5,420 nt of DNA from Candidatus Cloacimonadota bacterium (lineage in GTDB: Bacteria > Cloacimonadota > Cloacimonadia > Cloacimonadales > TCS61). The stretch lies in NCBI GenBank assembly GCA_023133395.1, contig JAGLWO010000522.1:1-5420 (forward strand), in the 5' to 3' direction. How positions within the stretch are numbered: position 1 is the first letter of the stretch; every line of letters starts with the position of its first letter. Below are positions 1-5,303 of this stretch, one piece after another. The notes below the pieces were generated by a model that had not been told where the DNA came from, searched no databases, and saw only the letters and a program-made list of their open reading frames with translations. Position numbers and translations under genes: made by a program.

Positions 1-1835
1 CCCCAGAAATCAAATTCTTCTTCTGCTTCTTTGGTTTCATCTAATTGTGAATAGAGTGCATCGAGAGTTCCTACTACTGCTTCTTTGGCGAAAATTCCCG
101 TGAACAACCCAACTGTAGCTGGCCAATTATTGCTTGAAATGCCCATAGGTTTGAAAATCGGAGTAATGCTTTTCCCGATACTGCTGAGTATAGAATTTTC
201 TGAATCCTCATTACCAAAGCTGCCATCCGTTCCAATAGAATTCAGGAAACTGAGAACGATAACCACGATGATGATCACTTTTCCAGCTCTTAACAAAAAG
301 GTTTTCAATCTCTGCCAGGTATGGAGCATAATTCCATTAAAAGTAGGAATATGATAAGGAGGAAGCTCCATCACAAAAGTTGAGGTTTCTCCCTTGAGAA
401 TGGTTTTTTTGAATATCAAGCCGGAGATAATGGCAAGAATAATCCCGGTGGAATATATTGTAAAGACGACAATTCCACCACTTCTCGGGAAAAACACACT
501 TGCAAAAAGAATATAAACAGGCAGTCGCGCACCACACGACATAAACGGATTTATAAGAATCGTCAGGATTCTGTCGCGGTTGTTTTCCAGCGTTCTGGTT
601 GCCATTATTGCCGGCACATTACAACCGAATCCAACCAGCATCGGGATAAATGCTTTTCCGGGAAGACCGATAAAACGCATAAACCTATCCATCACGAAAG
701 CTGCTCTGCTCATATAACCGGAATCTTCCAAAATGGAAAGGGAAAGAAACATAAAGAAAATGGGAGGAATGAAAGTGGCAACTGTTTGAATACCGCCACC
801 GATACCTGCAGAGAAAAAGGTCACCAGCCAGTTTGGTAAGTTAAGCGAAGTTAGAAGATTTCCCAGTCCGTCAACAAAGATGGTTCCCATAAATATATCG
901 AAAAAGTCTATAAACGGTGCTCCCACATTGATAGTGAGCATGAACATTAGATACATAACTCCAAAGAAGATGGGAATTCCAAGAAAGCGATTTAGAACAA
1001 CCTTATCGATATTGTCGGACACGGTTTTCCTGATTTGATCATGACGATGAACTACATCGCGGGACAACCCATGAATAAAGCCATAACGTTCATCTGCAAT
1101 TATGATATCGATTTCATCACCTACGTGTTTTTCTATTCTTGCACTTTCATTTGAAACCAGTTCATTTAATTTATTGTTTGTTAATTGAATCGCCAGTTCG
1201 TCCGCTTCTAGAAGTTTTATTGCTAACCAGCGGGAATCTACTTCGTGTTTTTCGGCAAAGGGTGCTGTTTCATCCAATATTTTCAAAATAGCATCTTCAA
1301 CCACAGAATCATAAAAAACCCGGGTTTTAGAAACCTCGTTTTTCTCTGCAGCAATATTTATTGTGTCTTTAAGTTTTTCCAGACCCTGTTTTTTATTCGC
1401 TACCATTGGAATCACGGGACATCCTAAGTGAGTTTCAAGATGTTCAACCTCGATATGTATTTTCCGCTGTTTGGCAATATCCATCATGTTTAAAGCAACA
1501 ACAACCGGGATTTTCATTTCCAGAAGTTGCGTGGTGAGGTAGAGGTTTCTTTCCAGATTGGTTCCATCAACAATATTCACGACCAGATCTGGTTTGTCCA
1601 TTAAAATGTATTCACGAGCAATCTTTTCATCTAAAGAATAGGCAGAAAAAGAATAAATGCCTGGCAAATCGATTACTTCAATTTTATAATCTTTATGCTT
1701 ATATTCTCCCTCGATTCGTTCCACGGTTACGCCTGGCCAGTTTCCCACTCTTTGTTTTGATCCGGTGAGAGTATTGAAGAGTGTAGTTTTACCGCAGTTT
1801 GGATTTCCAGCTAAAGCAATTGTTATCTTTTTCAT
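1..1835 (-). CDS. feoB: Ferrous iron transport protein B, 3' end beyond the window
   Basis: Inner-membrane Fe2+ permease with an N-terminal G-protein domain. About 611 codons are visible from the ATG at 1833-1835; the C-terminal end (family length roughly 650-780 residues) is cut off by the window edge. The GTPase motifs are clear: G1 GNPNCGKT (about 10-17), switch region GNWPGVTVER (31-40), G3 DLPG (56-59), G4 NMMD (116-119). The membrane core begins near residue 285. It carries the two conserved FeoB gate signatures, GFGCNVPAIMATR (about 401-413) and SCGARLPVY (about 432-440), with further hydrophobic segments near 455-475 and 515-532, and the conserved FAKEAVVGTL near 581-590. The start is set by a GGAGGA ribosome site inside the last codons of feoA, whose stop lies one base upstream, so the two genes are almost certainly co-translated. 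No internal frameshift or stop was seen when the full stretch was translated. Confidence 0.98.
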   Translation of the reverse strand, partial: MKKITIALAGNPNCGKTTLFNTLTGSKQRVGNWPGVTVERIEGEYKHKDYKIEVIDLPGIYSFSAYSLDEKIAREYILMDKPDLVVNIVDGTNLERNLYLTTQLLEMKIPVVVALNMMDIAKQRKIHIEVEHLETHLGCPVIPMVANKKQGLEKLKDTINIAAEKNEVSKTRVFYDSVVEDAILKILDETAPFAEKHEVDSRWLAIKLLEADELAIQLTNNKLNELVSNESARIEKHVGDEIDIIIADERYGFIHGLSRDVVHRHDQIRKTVSDNIDKVVLNRFLGIPIFFGVMYLMFMLTINVGAPFIDFFDIFMGTIFVDGLGNLLTSLNLPNWLVTFFSAGIGGGIQTVATFIPPIFFMFLSLSILEDSGYMSRAAFVMDRFMRFIGLPGKAFIPMLVGFGCNVPAIMATRTLENNRDRILTILINPFMSCGARLPVYILFASVFFPRSGGIVVFTIYSTGIILAIISGLIFKKTILKGETSTFVMELPPYHIPTFNGIMLHTWQRLKTFLLRAGKVIIIVVIVLSFLNSIGTDGSFGNEDSENSILSSIGKSITPIFKPMGISSNNWPATVGLFTGIFAKEAVVGTLDALYSQLDETKEAEEEFDFW

Positions 1836-1836
1836 T

Positions 1837-2064
1837 TTAAATTTCCTCCACTTCTAATGCATCAGCTTCTGCTTTTCTCAGGGTTAGATTAAATCCTTTT
1901 ATTTTGATTTCTATCGGATCACCCAAAGGTGCTTTTCTAGTAACAGAAAATTCAGCTCCTTTGACCAATCCCATTCTCAGAAGCTTTTCCCGGTAGTGTC
2001 TATCCTTTGTGGTATAGCCGATAACTTTAACATTTGAACCCACTTCAATGTCTTTAAGTTTCAT
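1837..2064 (-). CDS. feoA: Ferrous iron transport protein A
   Basis: A 75-residue cytoplasmic protein of the FeoA family, a small SH3-like beta-barrel that supports FeoB-dependent Fe2+ uptake. Typical features are the N-terminal KLKDIEVGSNVKVIGY strand region, REKLLRMGLVKGAEFSV (about 25-41, the conserved 'LxxMGlxpGaxv' signature), APLGDPIEIKIKG (45-57) and the closing LTLRKAEADAL segment. The length is normal for a stand-alone FeoA. The ATG at 2062-2064 is preceded by an AAAGGAGA ribosome site (2069-2076). The stop is one base before feoB, and the end of this gene contains the feoB ribosome site, so the pair forms a tight feoAB unit. A Fur box lies just upstream, at 2080-2100, which points to iron-dependent repression. 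The assignment rests on family motifs plus the neighbouring feoB. Confidence 0.96.
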   Translation of the reverse strand: MKLKDIEVGSNVKVIGYTTKDRHYREKLLRMGLVKGAEFSVTRKAPLGDPIEIKIKGFNLTLRKAEADALEVEEI

Positions 2065-2079
2065 AAATTCTCCTTTAAT

Positions 2080-2100
2080 TGCATTTGATAATCATTCTCA
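2080..2100. promoter_or_regulatory. Fur box upstream of feoA
   Basis: The 15 bases TGATAATCATTCTCA (2086-2100) match the 7-1-7 Fur consensus TGATAATnATTATCA with a single mismatch. Extended to the classical 21-bp double box (2080-2100), 16 of 21 positions agree. The box ends about 16 bases before the feoA ATG, next to its ribosome site, and lies in the 63-base gap after the fur stop codon. Fur bound here would block the promoter or early transcription of feoAB when Fe2+ is plentiful. I could not place a convincing -35/-10 pair around it. The site is visible in the sequence; its regulatory role is inferred from the adjacent Fur gene and Feo genes. Confidence 0.8.
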
Positions 2101-2127
2101 TTTGAAATAGAAAAAATTTTCTTAAAT

Positions 2128-2559
2128 TCATTTTTTTCGGCATTTATTACAAATTCCTTTTGCGCCAATGTTAAATTCTTTTATATTGAAGTTGTGCTTT
2201 TTGGCTAGTTTATTCAGAATATTCTCTGTTTCTTTACTTTCAACTTCGATTATTTTTCCGCATTTTTCACAGATGAGATGAAGATGTCGGTTATGACCGT
2301 AAGTGTGCTCATAATGGTCTTTTGCTAGACAACGTAGAGATTGTTTTATCAGACCTGCTTCGACCAGAAGTGGTATAGTTCGATATATAGTTGCCCTGGA
2401 AACATCCTTGTGTTTTTTTCGGATTTGGTCGTAAAGTTCATCAACATTGAAGTGTTCATGGGTTGCAAAGACAGTATTCAAAATGATCTTTCTGGGTTTA
2501 GTCAGCTTCAAACCTTTGGAGACCAGGTATTTTTCAAAAACCAGATTTTCGTTTCCCAT
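2128..2559 (-). CDS. fur: Fur-family ferric uptake regulator
   Basis: A 143-residue metal-responsive repressor of the Fur family. Residues 1-80 form the winged-helix DNA-binding domain, including the KLTKPRKIIL start and the recognition-helix segment DVSRATIYRTIPLLVEAGLI (52-71). The C-terminal dimerisation domain carries the two structural zinc CxxC pairs (C97/C100 and C137/C140). Likely regulatory-site ligands are H36, E84, H92, H94 and E105. Glutamates rather than aspartates at the E84 and E105 positions favour an iron-sensing Fur over the peroxide sensor PerR. The HHxDH stretch of E. coli Fur is replaced by RHLH, so the second metal site appears to be missing. The ATG at 2557-2559 follows a modest AGAGGT ribosome site. 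Fur boxes lie upstream of this gene and of feoA, 63 bases downstream, which fits autoregulation plus control of Fe2+ uptake. Zur or PerR identity is less likely but not excluded. Confidence 0.92.
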   Translation of the reverse strand: MGNENLVFEKYLVSKGLKLTKPRKIILNTVFATHEHFNVDELYDQIRKKHKDVSRATIYRTIPLLVEAGLIKQSLRCLAKDHYEHTYGHNRHLHLICEKCGKIIEVESKETENILNKLAKKHNFNIKEFNIGAKGICNKCRKK

Positions 2560-2632
2560 ACTACCTCTGAATTAAAAATTTTTATCACAGGCAAGAAGAA
2601 AATAATCTGGAAATATCTGTCAAGATAAAAAT

Positions 2633-2653
2633 TGAGAATGAGATTTATTCTCA
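2633..2653. promoter_or_regulatory. Fur box upstream of fur (palindrome)
   Basis: Perfect inverted arms TGAGAAT (2633-2639) and ATTCTCA (2647-2653) are separated by seven bases. Aligned to the classical 21-bp double Fur box, 16 of 21 positions agree, and most mismatches are symmetrical. The site lies in the 139-base gap between the PLP-enzyme stop (2699) and the fur ATG, about 75 bases before fur. A TTGACA hexamer read on the minus strand (2618-2623) just downstream could be a -35 element, but no good -10 sits at the right distance. The likely role is autoregulation of fur by Fe2+-Fur; this is inferred from position and pattern. Confidence 0.7.
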
Positions 2654-2698
2654 GAATTAACTTAAAGTAAAGTTTCTCTCTGATTTTCTTTTAATTGC

Positions 2699-3790
2699 CT
2701 AAGGCATATGATCAATCACTTCATTTGCAAACGTTAAATAACTTCCCATTAGATTTGCAGTCAAACAGGCATGGACAGGTAGAATTCCAATTACATCTCC
2801 AACTTTAAATTTTTCGAAATGCTCATCCGGAGCTTTAATAATTCCATGTTCCTGGGAAAGAGATGAAACATACATTCCCTCCAGCGGTGAAGACCAACCC
2901 TTGTTTCCAAGTTCTATTATTAATCCAAAAAGTCTCTCTCCTTCTTCATTTAGAATATATTCTTTGGAGAAATGTACAACACCACCATAAACTATGATTT
3001 TGTTTCGTTCTTTATATTTTGCTACAATAGGGCAGGCAACACAAAGTGCGATTTGGTCGATAGCACAGGAACCAAACTGATTTTGCATCAGATCATAGAA
3101 AACAAAGTTCCCGGGACGGATCTCATCAATTCCATCAAAATTATCCATTAAAGAACAACTGGGGGTGTCTCCTATTGAGACTATTAAATTTGGGAAAGTT
3201 TTAAAATAATGCAATTTAAGTTTCTGCATTTTATGCAAACAATCATTATGAATAGCTGTGATTTTGTCTATCGAACCCGCTGTGTAAGTATGACCGGAGT
3301 GCGTTAAAAAACCTTTGAATTCAATTAGATCAAAATTCAATATACCAGTCAGGATTTCATCAAGTATGTCTATGTTTTCAGGGAGAATTCCTGTTCGGTG
3401 GTAACCGGCATCTATTTTGATAAATATTCCAACTTTATGTTTTAAGTTCTTTTTTAGAAAGTTAATTGACTCGACTGAAAGAATCAGGAGATTTAATTCT
3501 ATGCTGGAAGCAAGTTCATTTATTTCATCAATTTCTAATTTATTGAATGGGAAAGCGATCGTGATGTCTTTCCAACCGTGTTGCGCAAAATATTCTGCCA
3601 TTGAAACAGAAGCTACAGTGATCGAGTTTATTCCAAAATCACTGAACCATTTCCCAATTTCTATAGACTGGTGTGTTTTGAAGTGAGGACGTAATAATAG
3701 ATTATTCTTTGTGGCTTTTTCAGCCATTATTTTGATATTGTTAAGGCATTTGGATTTATCCAGTAAAAGAGTGGGTTTAGTGATTTTCAT
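2699..3790 (-). CDS. PLP enzyme of the D-serine dehydratase / D-threonine aldolase family (fold-type III)
   Basis: A 363-residue cytoplasmic enzyme with an alanine-racemase-like N-terminal barrel and a C-terminal D-serine-dehydratase-like domain, the normal length for the family. The PLP lysine is K38 in LRPHFKTHQS. Other family signatures are TVASVSMAE (58-66), IKIDAGYHRTG (124-134), THSGHTY (163-169), SIGDTPS (205-211) for phosphate binding, and IRPGNFVFYD (224-233). Near the C terminus SQEHG (312-316) precedes PVHAC (338-342). H340 and C342 match the HxC pair that holds zinc in eukaryotic-type D-serine dehydratase, where D-threonine aldolases have HxD. Conversion of D-serine to pyruvate and ammonia is therefore the best guess, but the substrate is not proven. 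I chose the ATG at 3788-3790 because it overlaps the TIR-gene stop as ATGA. An in-frame TTG at 3853 would extend 63 bases into that gene and is unlikely. Confidence 0.86.
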   Translation of the reverse strand: MKITKPTLLLDKSKCLNNIKIMAEKATKNNLLLRPHFKTHQSIEIGKWFSDFGINSITVASVSMAEYFAQHGWKDITIAFPFNKLEIDEINELASSIELNLLILSVESINFLKKNLKHKVGIFIKIDAGYHRTGILPENIDILDEILTGILNFDLIEFKGFLTHSGHTYTAGSIDKITAIHNDCLHKMQKLKLHYFKTFPNLIVSIGDTPSCSLMDNFDGIDEIRPGNFVFYDLMQNQFGSCAIDQIALCVACPIVAKYKERNKIIVYGGVVHFSKEYILNEEGERLFGLIIELGNKGWSSPLEGMYVSSLSQEHGIIKAPDEHFEKFKVGDVIGILPVHACLTANLMGSYLTFANEVIDHMP

Positions 3791-4620
3791 ATTTTGTTCA
3801 GATCGATATCGAAACCTGCATTTTTTAATTCTTTTGCCAGTGTTGACTTCCAATCGTTCGTTTCATCTATTTTAATATATTCATATCCATGATAGTCTGC
3901 AGGGAGTTCAATATCTTCGTGGTGAAGGGTACTCACGTTCTTCCTGCCAAATTTTCCCACAAAGAAACCAACTTCTAATATAACATTTTGGGTCGGTCTA
4001 AATTGCATTTCTTCGGAATAAACACCACCAACATTATCAGGGGTGAGGAGGGCTATGGCATATTTAATATCCGAGCGTTCCTGTACTTCGTCGATAAGAG
4101 TTTTTCCAGCTGCTGCCAGTTCTTTCAGGATAATCGGTTCCAGCCCGATATTTTTGATAAAATCGAGTACTCCTATTTTTGTGTCGCAATCTGATCCATG
4201 AACAAAAAAGACCTTATTCTTTGCGATTTCTGTAGTTTCTTCGGCTTTGGATTCCAGAACTCCCAGGCTTATTTTTATCGAGTTAAGTTTGTTGAGTTTT
4301 TCCTCGATATCTTTGTGGAGTTTTGCTGTTTTCTCATCTAACTTAAGATCGGAGATCAGGATGCGACCGATTGTCCACTCTGAGGAAGAATAGTCCTTTG
4401 CAATAGTATTCTTTTTGAATATTTTTTTTAAAAGTTCGAAATTCTCACTGTTCCAATGATTGTATTTTTTCTCGGCGTTTTTCCATTGGTTGATGTTTGA
4501 AATGGGACCTTCTAATATTTGGCTTCCTTCGGTTATTTTTTCATTTAGTAGTTTCTCTGCTTCTTCCAGAGGAATTTTTAGAATTAAGGATTTATCTGTT
4601 CTTTTATCCTTTTTGGTCAT
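3787..4620 (-). CDS. TIR-like nucleotide-binding protein (PF10137-like), possible NADase
   Basis: A 277-residue protein. Residues about 136-270 form a TIR-like domain of the kind annotated as 'predicted nucleotide-binding protein containing TIR-like domain'. Visible motifs are KVFFVHGSD (136-144), IGLEPIIL (158-165), AGKTLIDE (171-178), YAIALLTPDN (187-196), the catalytic-glutamate segment QNVILEVGFFVGKFGR (211-226, glutamate 216) and ELPADYHGYEYI (238-249). Related domains in bacterial defence proteins, such as TIR-STING and Cap12-type effectors, hydrolyse NAD+ when a bound signal makes them assemble. Residues 1-135 are charged and mostly helical, with the segment WNSENFELLKKIF (56-68) and a probable coiled coil near 94-130. 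This part is a likely sensing or oligomerisation region that I do not recognise further. There are no membrane segments. The ATG follows a GGAGAAAAG ribosome site. The stop overlaps the PLP-enzyme start by four bases (ATGA), so the two are translationally coupled. NADase activity is inferred. Confidence 0.88.
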   Translation of the reverse strand: MTKKDKRTDKSLILKIPLEEAEKLLNEKITEGSQILEGPISNINQWKNAEKKYNHWNSENFELLKKIFKKNTIAKDYSSSEWTIGRILISDLKLDEKTAKLHKDIEEKLNKLNSIKISLGVLESKAEETTEIAKNKVFFVHGSDCDTKIGVLDFIKNIGLEPIILKELAAAGKTLIDEVQERSDIKYAIALLTPDNVGGVYSEEMQFRPTQNVILEVGFFVGKFGRKNVSTLHHEDIELPADYHGYEYIKIDETNDWKSTLAKELKNAGFDIDLNKI

Positions 4621-4646
4621 CTTTTCTCCTTTTTTTTATCAATTCT

Positions 4647-4770
4647 TGTCTTCCTGACGAGTCTTGCACGTTGTTCTTTGGAAGGATCTCATTCTTTCAC
4701 GAGAAGCAAAGCTGCAAGACCTCTCACGAGATTCTTCGTATGCAAGGCTATAAGAGACCTCAGAAAGACA
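4647..4770. repeat. Repeat element copy A, full length
   Basis: A 124-base element of which a second full copy (B) lies exactly 532 bases further on, in the same orientation, with no gaps and about nine substitutions (roughly 93% identity). The ends are imperfect inverted repeats, TGTCTTCCTGA (4647-4657) and TCAGAAAGACA (4760-4770), one mismatch over 11. Inside, GTCTTGCA (from 4661) pairs with TGCAAGAC about 50 bases away, so the element can fold. It has no coding capacity of its own. The low-coordinate end stops 26 bases before the TIR-protein start codon, so the TIR ribosome site lies just outside it. It resembles a small non-autonomous (MITE- or REPIN-like) intergenic repeat; the family was not identified. 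Confidence 0.9.
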
Positions 4771-4785
4771 TTATTTGTCTTCTTA

Positions 4786-4815
4786 CCTGCCAAACCAAAG
4801 CTTTGCGAAGGCTGG
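4786..4815. repeat. Small imperfect hairpin beside repeat copy C
   Basis: CCTGCC (4786-4791) faces GGCTGG (4810-4815), five of six positions able to pair, around the self-complementary core CAAAGCTTTG (4796-4805). It sits between repeat copy A and truncated copy C and is not part of the A/B element, so it looks like a second kind of short intergenic repeat. It has no T-run, so a terminator is unlikely. It might still protect the 3' end of the GIY-YIG transcript. Confidence 0.5.
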
Positions 4816-4855
4816 ACGTATCTTACATGTTGTTCTCAGGAAGGATCTCATTCTT
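4815..4855. repeat. Repeat element copy C, truncated
   Basis: These 41 bases match positions 5188-5228 of copy B with two substitutions (39 of 41). The element's left inverted end and everything past its CTCATTCTT motif are missing. Copy C overlaps the 3' end of the GIY-YIG gene: the TGA stop (4848-4850 on the minus strand) and the final codons are repeat sequence. It has the same orientation as copies A and B. It is closer to B than to A (it shares TATC and TCTCAGG with B), which suggests C and B derive from the same lineage of copies. Confidence 0.85.
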
Positions 4856-5159
4856 GCAAAGGTTCTTCTTTCATAAGTTCTTTGTATAAATCCTTCCATT
4901 TTGTATTCATTGATTCGATAAGCTTAATTTTCTTTGCTCGAACATATCCCTTGATCTGCTTTTCCCGAGTTATCGCTCCATAAACATCTTCGGTTTCTTC
5001 ATAATAAACAAGTTTTGAAAGATTGTACTTAGAAGAAAACCCTTTTACATGTTTGTTCTTATGTTCATAAACTCGTCTAAGCAAATCATTCGTGACGCCC
5101 GTATAAAGAACTTTATTACTTTTGTTGGTTGGAATATAGACATAGTAGTATCTGTCCAT
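4848..5159 (-). CDS. GIY-YIG domain nuclease (UPF0213 / YhbQ-like)
   Basis: A 103-residue stand-alone GIY-YIG endonuclease-like protein related to the UvrC N-terminal and UPF0213 families. The GIY and YIG motifs appear as YYVYI (5-9) and LYTGVT (18-23). They are followed by the catalytic-arginine helix NDLLRRVYEHK (24-34, R28 or R29), LVYYEE (50-55) and the helix AITREKQIKGYVRAKKIKLI (62-81) with the metal-binding glutamate E66. All expected catalytic elements are present, so it is probably an active DNA nuclease; its physiological target is unknown. The ATG at 5157-5159 is preferred because an AGGAAAAGG ribosome site (5165-5173) precedes it and the family motif begins within a few residues. 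An in-frame GTG at 5201 lies inside repeat copy B with no good ribosome site. The last few residues and the stop codon come from truncated repeat copy C, so the C-terminal tail is a product of repeat insertion. Confidence 0.93.
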   Translation of the reverse strand: MDRYYYVYIPTNKSNKVLYTGVTNDLLRRVYEHKNKHVKGFSSKYNLSKLVYYEETEDVYGAITREKQIKGYVRAKKIKLIESMNTKWKDLYKELMKEEPLQE

Positions 5160-5164
5160 TCTAG

Positions 5165-5173
5165 CCTTTTCCT
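5165..5173 (-). promoter_or_regulatory. Ribosome binding site that sets the GIY-YIG start
   Basis: AGGAAAAGG on the minus strand, five bases before the ATG at 5159 and only a few bases outside the edge of repeat copy B. It supports 5159 over the in-frame GTG at 5201 inside the repeat. Confidence 0.65.
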
Positions 5174-5178
5174 TTTTT

Positions 5179-5302
5179 TGTCTTCCTGACGTATCTTGCA
5201 CGTTGTTCTCAGGAAGGATCTCATTCTTTCACAAGAAGCAAAGCTGCAAGACTTCTCACAAGATTCTTCATATGCAAGGCTATAAGAGACCTCAGAAATA
5301 CA
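5179..5302. repeat. Repeat element copy B, full length
   Basis: The second full copy of the 124-base element, in the same orientation as copy A. Its ends are TGTCTTCCTGA (5179-5189) and TCAGAAATACA (5292-5302), an inverted pair with two mismatches. One edge lies a single base from the stop codon of the upstream gene (5304-5306), the other 19 bases before the GIY-YIG ATG, just outside its ribosome site. It thus fits exactly into the intergenic space without damaging either gene. Open frames running through it in several directions give related peptides in copies A and B only because the DNA is repeated; they are not genes. Confidence 0.9.
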
Positions 5303-5303
5303 G

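Larger units (their letters stand above)
4647..5302 (-). mobile_element. Putative repeat-bounded GIY-YIG mobile unit
   Basis: Two near-identical direct repeats (B at 5179-5302 and A at 4647-4770) enclose a single gene, the GIY-YIG nuclease, plus a truncated third copy (C) and a hairpin. The unit fills the whole space between the stop codon of the upstream gene (5304) and the ribosome site of the TIR gene. Recombination between A and B would remove the nuclease and leave one repeat. No transposase is encoded. I infer mobility from this layout and from the known homing and repeat associations of small GIY-YIG nucleases; no target-site duplication could be identified. Confidence 0.35.

Noticed and set aside
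85..537. Short open frames on both strands at the left end
   Set aside because: They lie out of frame within the continuous feoB reading frame, which has all the family motifs.
2108..2122. A/T-rich inverted sequence after the fur stop as a possible terminator
   Set aside because: The stem would be only A-T pairs with no G/C content, too weak for an intrinsic terminator.
2573..2587. A third, weaker Fur-box-like stretch just before fur
   Set aside because: It matches about 11 of the 14 specified consensus positions, but it is almost pure A/T in an AT-rich gap, so the match could easily be chance.
3791..3853. Longer N terminus of the PLP enzyme starting at a TTG at 3853
   Set aside because: It would overlap the TIR gene by 67 bases, adds a basic stretch absent from the family, and the ATGA-coupled ATG at 3790 leads directly into the family's normal beginning.
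4497..4983. Plus-strand open frames through the repeat region, with similar peptides in different places
   Set aside because: The peptide similarity comes from the DNA repeats A, B and C. The frames lie opposite the TIR and GIY-YIG genes and show no family motif.
5160..5201. Longer GIY-YIG protein starting at a GTG at 5201
   Set aside because: The extra residues are encoded by repeat copy B, with no good ribosome site; the ATG at 5159 has one.
4640..5302. CRISPR array
   Set aside because: There are only two full and one truncated copies, each far longer than a CRISPR repeat, with a gene rather than uniform spacers between them and no cas genes.
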